A stretch of 64,000 nucleotides of DNA from Eutreptiella sp. 'Long Island Sound 2002'. Lineage: Eukaryota > Euglenozoa > Euglenophyceae > Eutreptiales > Eutreptiaceae. The stretch lies in contig OZ038378.1 of assembly GCA_964036045.1 (NCBI GenBank), positions 27,055,450-27,119,449 on the forward strand, given 5' to 3'. The position numbers and the translations under genes were made by a program. The notes under the pieces are model-generated. The model was not told the origin of the DNA. It was given only the letters and a program-made list of their open reading frames with translations, and did no database searches. Of the stretch, positions 1-9,527 are shown piece after piece; the stretch's first letter is position 1; every line of letters starts with the position of its first letter.

Positions 1-232
1 GATCGTATCCTCTATGACCCGGAGGGGAAAGCGGTGGTCGCTGACCTGGGAGTTCAGGTGGCGGTAATCAATTGCCAGCCTCCACTTTCCCCCGGGCTTG
101 GGGATCACAAAGGCCCGTGCACCCGGCACAGAGTCACACTTCTGTAAGAAGCCTCGGGCAAAAAATTTGTTAACGAGTTCGCGGAAAGTTGCGTCTCGTA
201 TGCCGCACGTGCGGTATGGCACACATTTTTGC
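1..232 (-). pseudogene. Family B reverse transcriptase, N-terminal part (cut by window edge)
   Basis: The minus strand encodes the N-terminal fingers of a Ty3/gypsy reverse transcriptase: a helix (ELVNKFFARGF), then VIPKPGGKWRLAIDYRHLN and PLRVIEDTI, which match the conserved 'PKK.G.WR.V.DYR.LN......P....D' block. The catalytic YxDD region would lie outside the window. The frame differs from the methyltransferase-like segment upstream, with at least one frameshift near 195-230, so the polyprotein is broken. Family assignment is firm from motifs; activity cannot be judged. Confidence 0.8.
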
Positions 233-355
233 GGCTGTGGGGTGGCAGTTTTAAAGGGTATGGCATGCTCCCCCTGCGGCCAGAGACCCCGCGGGACCTC
301 CTTAATGGGTGTGTGTTGAAAAAACTTTCTTTGAAGGACTCCTGTAATTGGGCCC

Positions 356-908
356 TTATTTCCGCACAGCGGAGGTCCTCTTGGTCCGCCTGCACTGCTG
401 CCCGCACCGACCGTTGAGACCATGGGCGGTAGTATGTTCAACGAGGTTCCTTAACCGGGGAGCGGTGTCAGTATCACCCTCATACCCACCAGCAACTTCG
501 TCGCAGGCACTATCCCGAACATTGCTGGAGAATGCGTCAAAAAGGACCACCCTGGTGGTCCAGCCTCTGGATGGCAGGAGGACAAAACCCGCATTGTCCT
601 GATAAACCGGTTGGTCAGCCGGCAAGTCCCACTGATCCAGGGCTATCTCTCCTAACTCCCAAAACCAAGCATGTGGCTTCCACACAGGGACAATCATTTA
701 TCCCTTGGGCCTGGTCCATGATGGCTTTTAGGACGACGTCTTGCATTCCAGAGAAGGAAGCATTAACCCATAAGTGGTCCCGGCCCCAGTCCTTGGAGAA
801 GGCATCCTGGGCCTGCGTCCAATATCGTGGGAACTGGGCATTGCATTTTGGGGCGAATGCATCAACCATGGACTGCTGCTCCCTTCCTGAAACCCGTCCC
901 CATGCCAA
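356..908 (-). pseudogene. Family B methyltransferase-like domain between protease and RT
   Basis: Two overlapping minus-strand frames (908 down to about 700, then 697 down to 356) join across one frameshift. The first has VDAFAPKCNAQFPRYWTQ, an AF..DWG segment, LWVNASFS and a helix VVLKAIMD. The second continues with MIVPVWKPHAWFWELG and ends near VVLFDAF. This order (acidic-AF, aromatic block, LW.N..FS, K-rich helix, I.VP.W) recalls the Dam-type N6-adenine methyltransferase fold known from DIRS retrotransposons, where the catalytic motif is DPPY or NPPY. Here it reads NASF, so catalysis is doubtful. The same domain occurs in families A and C at the same place. The fold is inferred from motif order, not from a database match. 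Confidence 0.5.
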
Positions 909-1817
909 AATCTCTTGCTTGACACTCGGCAGTACTGCGTATGCCTCGGTTTTATAAGTACAACTACCTGACTTATGTAGCGCCTTGCGCCAAGCTGCGG
1001 TTGGTAGTGCCTGAGCCTTCTTAGAAATGCGGACGGGTCGTACCGAGGTGGTACCTGAACTGGACCACGGGAAGCGACCGTACCGCTGGACGACCTGTCC
1101 GTCTGTGGGGGGGTCCGTACCGGAGAGCTTAGGTTGGTTTGTGGGGGGTTCTGGAAGGGTCTCTCCCCTCCATTGACCGTTCTGGTTCTGGTAGTATCCC
1201 CAGCCCCCGGCGAAGCTGTCTGGGAAGGCGGTGTTGACGGGGGAGGGGGTTTTGAGGGGCCGAGCTAAAATAGGTTCGCCCTCTTCTGACTCGGCCTCGA
1301 ATAACCCTTGTTCGCTATCGGTACCGCTGTCAGGCTCTATGGCTAAATGACACCCACACTTCCTCAGGCACTGGCACCTAAACCGCTGTGGCTCGACCTC
1401 GGGGGGGGGGGTATGAACCGGGGAACTCCATTACAGGCCTCCTTTGTGGCGGCAGGGGGGGGGTATGGACTCAGGTGGCTTGTACCTAGCCTGAGCACTG
1501 GTTATCCACTCCATAGAATGTGGGGGTGCTGTTGGAGGAAAATGTGCGTACTGCGGGTCCCCCATGCTGTCTTCATATTCCTGAACCAAACAGTGCGAAT
1601 CGTCACAATCAAACTGCCTATCTGGTGCCACTAAACCTACCGAGACACACTGGCAGACCCTAACGGGCTGCCTTGCTGGGGTTATCAACTGCTGCTTGGG
1701 AGGAGAGGGTAACGTCTGCTCCCCTCCCAAGCTAGCGTTGCGTGTCGCTGACATGGCGGTGGCTACCGTGGTGACTTGCTGCACCGCCACGGCTACTGCC
1801 GCTACTTGTTGTCCTAC
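909..1817 (-). other. Family B pol linker between protease and methyltransferase-like domain
   Basis: This stretch should encode the linker of the B polyprotein, but it is fragmented. The longest minus-strand frame (1790-1431) is 119 codons, rich in Pro, Thr and Ser, with an acidic patch. Nothing in it is recognisable. Runs of G (for example near 1403 and 1456) lie where frames break and are plausible slippage sites. I see no other gene here. Confidence 0.4.
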
Positions 1818-2492
1818 CTAAGAGGCCAACGTCTGCGTAATGGCGGCTGCCCATGTCGTCCATTGCATAATGGGAGTCTCCCCGCCGGGAGCTTCCTCAA
1901 TCAATAGAGAGGGGAGATTAGGGTCGGTTTCCAGTTCCCGCAGGACAGTGGGCTCGGAGTACTCTGCCAACGTATGCACTAGGCAGTCCCGAGAGGCATC
2001 AAGTTGTAACCCGTAGCATTTGATGAACGGGTAGCCGACTATAGTGCCATTGCTGATTTCGGCGGAGTATACAAAGACCTGTTCGCAGGTCGAAAACCCC
2101 TCGACTCCATGCCGGTCCCGCACGGGCACGGTCAGATCCAGCAAGGCCCCCATGGTCCCTCCTGCCATTGCGTCCCCGCCTACGGACGTAATGGCAAGGG
2201 GTTTCGGCGCCAGTTGAAGCGTACCGCTCGGAAAAAACGACGCGGGAGCGATGGCAAAAGCCTGGCTCCCCGAGTCGATCAGGGTAGGTGCTGGGCTTTC
2301 TTCACCCGTTCTCCGGGGGCACTGCCCTGCACCACCGATTCCCGGTGCGTGCCTGTTGAACCAGGCGTGCGCCGGCGACGCACCGCGCATACTCGGGGTC
2401 GTCATAGGGTACGCCGCGTACGAGCATCGTATATTGGGCTCGCCGGCACCGTCCGTATGGTTGCAGTAGAAATTGTGACCTTCCGCGACCAC
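1818..2492 (-). pseudogene. Family B retropepsin-like aspartic protease
   Basis: The 224-codon minus-strand frame contains PTLIDSGSQAFAIAP, the active-site D-S-G-S loop of a retropepsin. About 90 residues later comes SNGTIVGYPFIKCYGLQLD, matching the hydrophobic 'ILG.DFL' strand of the second protease half. In a retrotransposon this domain dimerises and cuts the gag-pol polyprotein. It lies between zinc-knuckle gag and the methyltransferase-like/RT segment, as expected. The N-terminal 60 residues are a linker with several Cys and His. The listed start is a frame limit, not a true start, because the product would be part of a polyprotein. Confidence 0.7.
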
Positions 2493-2626
2493 ATACTCTG
2501 TACAGGGCGTGGATCCGTCAACGCTGGCCGAGCCCGCGGGATGCCAGCAGTATGGTCAGCCTCCCGCAGCCTCGCTACTCTCTTGCCAGCGCGGCGCTCG
2601 CCTCTCGTAAGCCACCCCCGACGTCT

Positions 2627-2866
2627 CTACTGACGCGGGCTCGTGGAGCGGCCCCTTGTCAGCGCGCTGGTTGTCGCGGGTTTGGCCGTGGTGTCCCCTT
2701 TGGCCTCCCCTTTGGCGTCCCCCTTAGGGGTTGCCTCGGCAGGCTTACCATCGTTGGCTTCCACTTCGGCCTGCTGGGCACGGGCAACATTTTTTTTCAC
2801 GTGATGTTGGCACTGGGCAGAGTGATGGTCGGCCCCACACCACATGCACTTGTCATCCTTGGCCAT
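2627..2866 (-). pseudogene. Family B second zinc-knuckle segment (gag C-terminus)
   Basis: This 79-codon minus-strand frame starts with KCMWCGADHHSAQC, a knuckle of the type C-x2-C-x3/4-H-x3/4-C, followed by a Lys/Ala/Glu-rich tail with repeated KGDAKGEAKGD. It lies just downstream of the main gag frame with its own CCHC knuckle, and upstream of the protease. I read it as the nucleocapsid tail, split off by a frameshift between 2866 and 2912. Two knuckles in tandem are common in retroelement nucleocapsids. Confidence 0.55.
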
Positions 2867-2911
2867 GTTAGTGGCATGTCGGAGGGCCCAGTCAACCTGT
2901 TTTCGTTGACT

Positions 2912-3868
2912 TCAGCTCAAGCCTTGGGCGGTAGTTTTGTCGTCCCCCTGATGAGGCTTGCGGTCGCCCCACAACCCGCCACCCCTGGGGTAATCGCCGT
3001 GCTGCCCCTTGCCTTTGCCCTTGCGTTTGCCCTTCCCCCTGTCAGTTTTTCGGCCAGGGGTGCGGTCTCGACGGTCATCCGTCTTCTTGGGCTGGGGGCA
3101 GTCTGCCGCCTGATGTCCTTTTTCACCGCAGTTGTCGCATGCGCCCTTGAAGGTTGCGGGCGCTGAGGCGCTGCGTGTCTGCACCGGAGTTGCCGGCTGC
3201 ACCTCTTCATGGCGGTTTTGTTGCCACTTGCGCTTATCGCGCCAGGTGAGCTCATACACCACTTGGGAGTGTGCAGCCTCCCAGGTGAACTCACCATGCA
3301 GTGCCTCTAACTTTGCGGGTTTGGCAAAATCTGCCCCGTAGCCTCCATGACGCTCAAGCGCCTGGCACCACACCTGTTTGGCACGTTGCGGGGTGATAGC
3401 CCACTTGCGTGCCGTGCGGCGAGCGTGTAGCACCCACTGGATTATGCAGAGGCTGTAGTTCGCCACAGTTTTTTGGGCGGGGCAGGTCCATTGCGACCCA
3501 TTGCTTTTCCAGGAGTTCGCGGGACACTCTGCCCTGGCCGATAGTAGAGGCCACGCCGTATATCTGCTCGTACGTCCAGCCGGCATCTCTAACCAGACTG
3601 TCGTACAAGTTCCGCTCTTCCGGGAAACACGAGCAGAAAACGTCTGCCAGGAGATCTGCCGCCATGCGCTTACACCAAGATCCCCTGTAATCCCGGTCTC
3701 AGTCGGGCTCAAACGTGGCCAAGTCCCCTCGGAAGACCGGCCTACTGAGGAGGTCTTTAATGACTTGGCTAGTTTCGGGGTCTAGGGTTTCTAACTTCAA
3801 CTTGTCGCTGCCGAACAGCGCCCTGACCTGAACATTCGAGCCTTTGTGGGTGGGGGCACTGCCGGGCT
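2912..3868 (-). pseudogene. Family B gag: capsid-like region and CCHC zinc knuckle
   Basis: Frames on the minus strand join across one in-frame stop near 3702 and frame changes around 3470-3500. They encode a helical capsid-like segment (MAADLLADVFCSCFPEERN, then KWAITPQRAKQVWCQALERH) and a canonical retroviral knuckle, CDNCGEKGHQAADC (C-x2-C-x4-H-x4-C). A strongly basic KGKRKGKGKGQ tail follows. Gag packages element RNA into virus-like particles, and the knuckle and basic tail bind nucleic acid. The stop and frameshifts make this copy non-functional. The capsid reading rests on position and helical character. Confidence 0.6.
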
Positions 3869-3876
3869 CGGAGCCA

Positions 3877-5200
3877 TCAGGTACAGAAAAAGACCCCTAG
3901 GTCGGGTGTGCCCAGGACTGGGACCTTACCCGTCCCCCCGAACGAAGACAAGCTACTCATGGCTGAGAGGGGGTCACTCTTGAAAAATTCCTGCACGTTA
4001 GAAAAACTCACGTGCTTCTCCCCATCATGGGTGGTGCCCTTCATGTCCAGCCCTGGAAGGTCAAACGTAGCGCCACCAGCTTCATGTAGCAATGTGGGGG
4101 CTCTTGCCGCTGGCTTCAGGGTGGAGGGGTTGGTGTGCGGCCTCAGAATGTCCCCCAACCCAGAAGACTGCCTCCCAACCCCCGGTGCAGGCGTAGTCTC
4201 TCCATATGGGCAATGGGAAAAACGAATGCCCTCTCCTGTCGAAACATGTGGCGGAGCTCCAGGCTCGGCCTTGATGGGGTAAGTGAGATCGGAAAGGCTG
4301 GGGTCGGGGTTCACGTTTTGGCGACGGGTAGGGGTGTCTGGCCTGTCCTTCCCCTCATCCGCATACTCATCTTCCCACTCCTGTATTCTTCCTCTTATGT
4401 GTTCCATCGCATTCCTGAGGGTTTCCATGCAATCCACGACCTCTGGGAGCTGCGTCTTCAAATCTCGGAGGGAGGTGTCATGTTCCGCCACTCGGGCTTC
4501 CACCGCTGCCACATCCAAAATCCGGGAGGTGGATACGTCCGGGGGTTGGGTTGGTGGTCCAGGCACTTGCTGCCGTCCCTTTACCAGCGCCAACCCCTGG
4601 GTGTTGTTTTGGACTTGTCGTTTTAAAGACGCACACTGCCTGTCTACCTCGTGGACCTTCCTGGCTAACGGATTCACGACCTCCACTTGCAGGCGATGCG
4701 AATCTGATTCCGCGAGTATCAGGCGATGGTGACAGTCCCTGATCTCCTCCACGTGTTGGCGCCGGAATTCTTCTAGGCTCTCCCTCATTTCACTCAAGAC
4801 CTCCGCCTTCCAAGAGGCCTTGTCCTCGCTCTGGTGTAACACCCGGCCCCCGAGGTCAACCAGCTGTGTGTTCAGCCGGGCCGCTTCGTGTTCAAGGGCT
4901 TGATTGGCGTCCTCCAACGAAGACACCTTAGATGCACACCTGGGGCAGCACCCGTCGCTGCCAGGGCACGAGTGAGAAGGAGGAGGGTCATTGGGTGGCT
5001 CAGGAGGTTGAGATGTTGTGGAGGCGTCAGTACCCTTTTCAAGTATGGTGATTCTGTTAAGCGCTGTTTGCAAAGTTTGTTCGCAGTAGTTCAGGCGCGA
5101 CGCCGTCGCTCGGATTGTGATGCTGCGCTCATCCAACAATCCTGCTGTCCTTTCTAACTGTTCCATCACCGTTGTTTGTCGAATTTTAAGGTCTGGTACT
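3877..5200 (-). pseudogene. Family B gag: long coiled-coil segment
   Basis: A minus-strand frame (open 5367-3877) carries long stretches of heptad-like sequence: SSLEDANQALEHEAARLNTQ, MRESLEEFRRQHVEEIRDCH and VEARVAEHDTSLRDLKTQLP. A short Cys cluster (SCPGSDGCCPRCASK) precedes the first helix, and a Pro-rich, low-complexity C-terminal third follows. It continues the preceding frame (6125-5166) after a single frameshift near 5195, where both frames share an xLK-x-D/R-QR/QT register. A gag N-terminus rich in coiled coil could drive particle assembly. This is inference; no known gag family was recognised. Confidence 0.5.
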
Positions 5201-6125
5201 GACCCTCCAAAGTCCCTACTTTCGGCTGTAACCCATTGACCACACGCTGGAGAGTGGTGAGCTGCTCGAGAGGTGCTGTAACCCTCCGGATTTCTGCCGT
5301 CTCCTGCGTGATGCGCTCGTAGGCCTTCGCCATGGTGGCCTCCTGGCACGCCACCGCGCCCACGCACTGCCCCAGGTCGTTCAGGGAGGAGGACACGTTG
5401 TGGATGTGGCCGCTGAGCTGCAGCCCTTTGGCGTCCACTGAGGCTCGCACGCCTTCGATGGCCGCGTGGCAGCCCTTGATGCTCGCCTCCGCGAGCGTTG
5501 AGGACTCCTTCAAACGCCGTAGGCGCGCCGCCGCTGCCACTTGCAGCAGTTCGTTGAAGCTGCGCTCCACCGTTGACAAGGCGGTGTTGTGGGCCTCTTC
5601 GAGGCCGCGATGATCACGCCATACGTCACCTATGTCGAGCTGCCAAGCTGTGACGACGCTGCCTAGCACCGCCGTGTCTCCTGTCATGGTCTTTTGATCG
5701 ACGGCGATGCCCCCAAAGTGATGATCGTGGGTTTTCAACAGATCAAACACCTGTTCATCCCCGTTCGGTCCCGATCTCAGGGCGTCTGTGACAGTAGTCA
5801 TGGCTTCACGTACCTCCGTCACACCGTCCTCTACTTGATGCAAGTGCTCAACGTGGTCACCGGTGTGGCTGATGGCTTGCCACTCATGCAGACACCCATT
5901 TTCATCAACCCAGCGATGCCTCTCCACATTGACTAGCATGCGAGCTGCAGACAGGTTCGGCGGCATTGATTCTTGTGGATCAAACGCTTCTGCCTTCACA
6001 GGGCTGTAGAGGATCATCGGCTCCGCCGGAGCGTGCTTCCGTGTTGTAGGCTCATACAGCTGCAGCCTCAACAGCTCAAGTTCACCGATGCTAGCCATGG
6101 ATTCACGAAACGATGTACTCAGCAC
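5166..6125 (-). pseudogene. Family B gag N-terminal segment
   Basis: This 319-codon minus-strand frame starts with MLSTSFRESMASIGELELLR and is predominantly helical. It has short hydrophobic repeats such as LSTVERSFNELLQVAAAARL and LEQLTTLQRVVNGLQPKVG, which look like coiled coil. A second in-frame Met lies nine codons in (MASIGEL), in a good initiation context (gctagccATGG). It ends by frameshift near 5195, and the reading continues in the neighbouring frame to 3877. It is the first coding part of element B, directly after its leader. Function is assigned by position as gag. Confidence 0.5.
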
Positions 6126-6526
6126 TCAGTTATAGATCAGAAAGTCAGAGATTCACGCTGAAAGCACCTGATGATGCTACCAACTGCTAAGCCACTAGGC
6201 TCCTGCACAGGATCGATGCTGCAAAGCACGTGAAGTTTATTTCAAAATCCAGACCACACTTGTACCTTTGCCCTCAAAGCAATGCACTGCTTATACACGT
6301 CATAATTGTTGAACTTGTCCGTGAATCCACAGTCAACATGGTCACAAAGACCATGCGCAACACACAAAAGTCCAGTCTCAGAAAACCTTACAGAGCACAT
6401 GCATACACGATGTGTAAAATGCAAGCACCATGCTATTTAATAATCGTTAATTACTCCGTCGTAATTCTGTCTGTGCTCTGTCGTAATTCTGTCTGTACTC
6501 TGTCGTATTGATGTCGTCTGTATTAT
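6126..6526 (-). other. Family B leader, AT-rich, interrupted by A1
   Basis: This is a non-coding, AT-rich 400 bp upstream of the B gag frame. Near its outer end is a 22-bp direct repeat, three units starting at 6458, 6480 and 6502 (core GTCGTAATTCTGTCTGT; the third is partial). It ends exactly where the A1 LTR begins (TGAAGCGG at 6527). The five bases before the LTR, attat, are the expected left target-site copy of A1. No primer-binding site or B LTR is evident. Confidence 0.55.
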
Positions 6527-6545
6527 TGAAGCGGTACCCAGAACC

Positions 6546-6627
6546 TATGGCCCATGGCCCGGAGGCCTGTGAGCCGTCACACCCGTTATGGCCCATGGCC
6601 CGGAGGCCTGTGAGCCGTCACACCCGT
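6546..6627 (+). repeat. 41-bp tandem duplication in the A1-type U3
   Basis: Two near-identical units start at 6546 and 6587 (core TATGGCCCATGGCCCGGAGG). Each includes GGCCCATGGCC, which is itself palindromic. The same duplication is present in the 3' LTR at about 20592-20673, so it predates this insertion. It is absent from the A2-A4 LTRs. Confidence 0.85.
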
Positions 6628-6692
6628 GCGGAAGCCGTTGACACCGGCCGTCAGCGGGATATCCCTGTTCTCTAACCCGCAAAATCTGGAAT

Positions 6693-6767
6693 CCGATTTC
6701 TAACCATTAAATCGATGTGCAATTACCATAATTTTACTGTCTTGGCCGATTTGCGGTTAGAAATCGG
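6693..6767. repeat. 13-bp inverted repeat in the A1-type U3
   Basis: CCGATTTCTAACC at 6693-6705 is the exact reverse complement of GGTTAGAAATCGG at 6755-6767. Two more CGATTTCTA motifs follow near 6778 and 6790. In the 3' LTR the first arm has one G-to-A change. Such clustered motifs in U3 could be regulatory binding sites; this is inference. Confidence 0.6.
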
Positions 6768-7797
6768 TGAAATACCCGATTTCTACCGCGATTTCTAATT
6801 GTCGTGAAATCGCCGCCTGACGTCGCCCGTTCCGTGCACTGCATTAGATGATTCTGTAAAACGATCTTTCTTGAAGTTAAGACTGAAACCCTCATCGAGT
6901 GATCCGCAACTTTTTCCTTGACAAAACGCATCGCGTCCCAGACTTTTCCCTGAAAATCTGGGCGGCCGAAGGCGCTTTGAACCCCCAAGTGAGATAACAA
7001 GGGTTACGAGCGTTCAAGCGCCCAAGGACGAATTAACGTGCCTCATAGGCACTGTGTGTGAGGTTTTGCCCCCCATAGTCATAGGATGAGGCCAAAGGAT
7101 ACCAACTCCATAGGCCCAAAGGGTTATTTATTTTGAGTGTTTTCAGAGAAATGGGCAATCTCACGTACTTGGCATCCAAGTACGTGTAGAAGTATGTTGG
7201 TTTGGCGTTGTCTCCCTCTTTGCTTGCCTCTACATCCGGGGCATATCATTTGTCTTCCCCAGATGGTACATATATGATCTCCATATATATATTGGCAATA
7301 TATTTTGCGTGCATGCTAAAATTCGGCTTGCCGAAAGGAGGTCGATTTTCGACCAAAGCACTTGCATGGCTGTTAAGGGACCAAAGGTACTCTAGAATAT
7401 AGGCATACTTTGATTCTAGGCTACTACGTTGGTTGTAGAAGGCGAGGGTAGGGTTGTATGCCATATTTGGTGTCATATCACGTGCCCAATTGGCGGGTGC
7501 ACCATTCCAAGACTAACCCGCCAATGGACCCCATATCGCACGAAGCCCTTCATTGTACTCCCAACCAACACTCGCAAGCCTAACCTTCGTGAAGGGACGC
7601 TTGTGGAGCGCTCCCGAAGCGATGCGTTGCGAGCAAGGTGTATTTTTTGCAATATTCCATTTTTGCATGTGCCACTTGGGAGGCAGCGTGCGCGACCTTC
7701 CAAAGCGCCCCAAGTGGAGCACATATGTGGAATCGGAGGTCATTGGTGTCGAGTCATTGTGTTTAGAAGGATTGGTCGATTACTCAATCCAAGCCGA

Positions 7798-7816
7798 AGA
7801 TATTATAGTATATTTG
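7798..7816 (+). promoter_or_regulatory. Candidate TATA region of the A1 5' LTR
   Basis: AGATATTATAGTATATTTG lies in the part of the LTR shared by all A copies. The A3 LTR has TATTATAATATATTTG at about 42689-42704, and A2 and A4 have the reverse complement near 24798 and 57228. It is the most TATA-like conserved stretch in the LTR body. No start site can be shown from sequence. Confidence 0.3.
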
Positions 7817-7871
7817 TGTAGTTTTAAGGCACTTTTGCGTGTTTTTTCGCCAATTTTGCTGTTTTTTGCAC

Positions 7872-7929
7872 GTCATGATGTCAAGTGGCGATCTTGTATC
7901 TCAGCGTTGCACCCAATTGACATCATGAC
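7872..7929. repeat. 13-bp inverted repeat conserved in all A LTRs
   Basis: GTCATGATGTCAA (7872-7884) and TTGACATCATGAC (7917-7929) are perfect reverse complements separated by 32 bp. The same pair occurs in the A3 5' LTR (42763-42775 and 42808-42820), in the A2 and A4 LTRs on the opposite strand, and with one mismatch in the A1 3' LTR (21921-21933 and 21966-21978). Confidence 0.75.
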
Positions 7930-8435
7930 CCAAGTATGTTATGAGGGTACATACTTCGGTGCCCAACATATCTTGGACCCGGCGAATAACTCCCCTTGGG
8001 CTTGGCAAACCGTGGCCGCCATGTTGGCAATTTGGGACGATCCCAAATCATGGGCTCCCTTGGCCACCCTGCCATTCCCAAAACCGGAGGGGTTTGGGCG
8101 ACGCCCAAAAGATATGTTGGACGCATATGACTTGATACCAATCCTATGGCACACTCCGGTCCCAGCCGGGCATGTGCCTCATTTGCCCCAACCATGAGTG
8201 TGCGCATTATCAGCCATTTTGAGCAACTTTCCACATTTTCTGCCCGCCGTGCACCATGTTCAGCCCCCTCGTGCACGCCGGACGCATGGACCAATGGACC
8301 ATATATGACATGGGTGTTATGGATAATGGTCACCATGGTTCGCCCCCCACGTGGGCGAAGCGGAGCAACCTTCGTCAAGGTGCTAGCCCAAGGTGAGTGT
8401 GGACGATTTTGCCATTTTGGCCATTGTGGACCCAA
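7923..8435 (-). other. Antisense open frame in the A1 5' LTR (doubtful gene)
   Basis: A 170-codon frame runs against the element direction inside the LTR. The A1 3' LTR has an alignable 184-codon frame (22484-21930) and the A2 LTR a 139-codon one (24265-24684). In A3 and A4 it is shorter or split. No known domain was recognised. Sequence similarity between LTRs alone would preserve such a frame, so coding is unproven. Confidence 0.15.
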
Positions 8436-9527
8436 TTTTGATTGTCGACACGCCAGGTGGCATGGAGATCTTTAGGAGCCAAGTGCATGGGAGTCTCAGT
8501 TGGACTCCTGGTGGATCGCATATGGAATGGCGGATCCGATCTCCAAGCCGGCGTGGAGATATACCATTGGGGGTACCCCGAATTTTGGCTCATTTTGAGC
8601 AGCCAAAATGACCCCCTTTTCGGACCCCAATTTCACCCCCCCCGTGTGGTCAATTGGTGGCCCCATATCTCTTCGCCCACAGGGAGCCCGGACCTAATTC
8701 TAGATTGTGCACCCTGATAGAGGTCCTAGGTCCCGCCTCCTATCCTGTGAGCCATTGGCCTTACCCTGGCCGGGCGAGCCACGCGTGGAGATGACGCCAA
8801 TTTTGGTGATTTTGGCATCATGACCCCACTTGACGAACCCGTGGTGCCCTGATGCCGGGACCTCAGAGGGAACCAGGTTGGGTGAGGGCTCCAGGGAGTT
8901 CGTACTCGAAGGGCATAGGGTCAGTTGTCTCATCCCTACCTCCGGCGGGTCCAGACGAGGGGTCAATTTTGGAGTATTTCGAGCTAATATCAGTTTGGGC
9001 TGAAACAGCCCATTTTCAGCTACCAACTCCTAGGGGGTACTAGCGGGGCCATCCCTCTGGCTCAGAGAGGAGTTGGGACCTGCCGTTGGAAGAGCATAGG
9101 GAGCAGGTGTGGGTTGGCCTTGGAGCGTCTTGTCTCCCAGGTACTCGCCTATGGCTGGGCGGGACACCTCCCCTATTGGCAGGGTTTCAGGGTCCGCACT
9201 GAGCAGGGCATGGGTTGTGTTTGAGCCCCCGCCCCTACCAGCCACTGAGAGGGTCGAACCTGGAATTGGGATATGAGTTGGGACTGAGTGTCTATTGTCC
9301 TGTGATGCCCTTATCCCAGTCCAGTCTTAACCCCATGTGTACATATCCTGATGTGTTGCTGTACATACTTTTGTTCCCTTGTTTGAGAGTGGCAAGGATC
9401 CTGAAATGCTTTGTCACATGACACGAGCGTGATGATGCCCCTGTGAGCGCAGTGCTTTGCCTGCCTGCTTGCTTGCGCGTGTCCACCGCAGCGTCCCGTG
9501 GCCAGGACCCCCACGGGAACGTGTCCA

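Larger units (their letters stand above)
1..6526 (-). mobile_element. Family B Ty3/gypsy-like retrotransposon, decayed and partial
   Basis: Read on the minus strand, the order is leader, coiled-coil gag, capsid-like gag with a CCHC knuckle, second knuckle, aspartic protease, methyltransferase-like domain and the start of reverse transcriptase. This is gag-pol order. The downstream end is lost at the window edge. The upstream end is interrupted at 6526/6527 by the 5' LTR of element A1. Several frameshifts and nonsense codons separate the parts, so this copy is dead. Its proteins do not resemble those of family A or C beyond shared domain order. No LTR of this family is in the window. Confidence 0.8.
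6527..9527 (+). repeat. A1 5' LTR (about 3.0 kb)
   Basis: It starts TGAAGCGGTACCC and ends in ...GGGAACGTGTCCA. The start matches the sequence that follows the polypurine tract at 20573. The end aligns with the LTR ends of A2 and A4, which abut foreign DNA at TGACGCGTTCCC on the opposite strand. From about 7460 to the end it is homologous to the LTRs of A2-A4. The first 0.93 kb is not, apart from the terminal 19 bp. It contains a 41-bp tandem duplication, inverted repeats and a TATA-like stretch, annotated separately. Confidence 0.85.

Noticed and set aside
6546-6627. Possible CRISPR-like or satellite array
   Set aside because: There are only two abutting units without spacers, in a eukaryotic LTR.
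7553-8197. 214-codon sense frame inside the A1 5' LTR
   Set aside because: It is broken in the A1 3' LTR and in A2-A4, has no recognisable domain and overlaps the TATA-like stretch. Chance is the simpler explanation.
9020-9034. LTR end placed at CAACTCCTAG, where the two A1 LTR copies stop matching
   Set aside because: The reversed A2 and A4 LTRs continue about 490 bp further to TGACGCG, flanked by foreign DNA on both occasions. The shorter end reflects truncation by A2.
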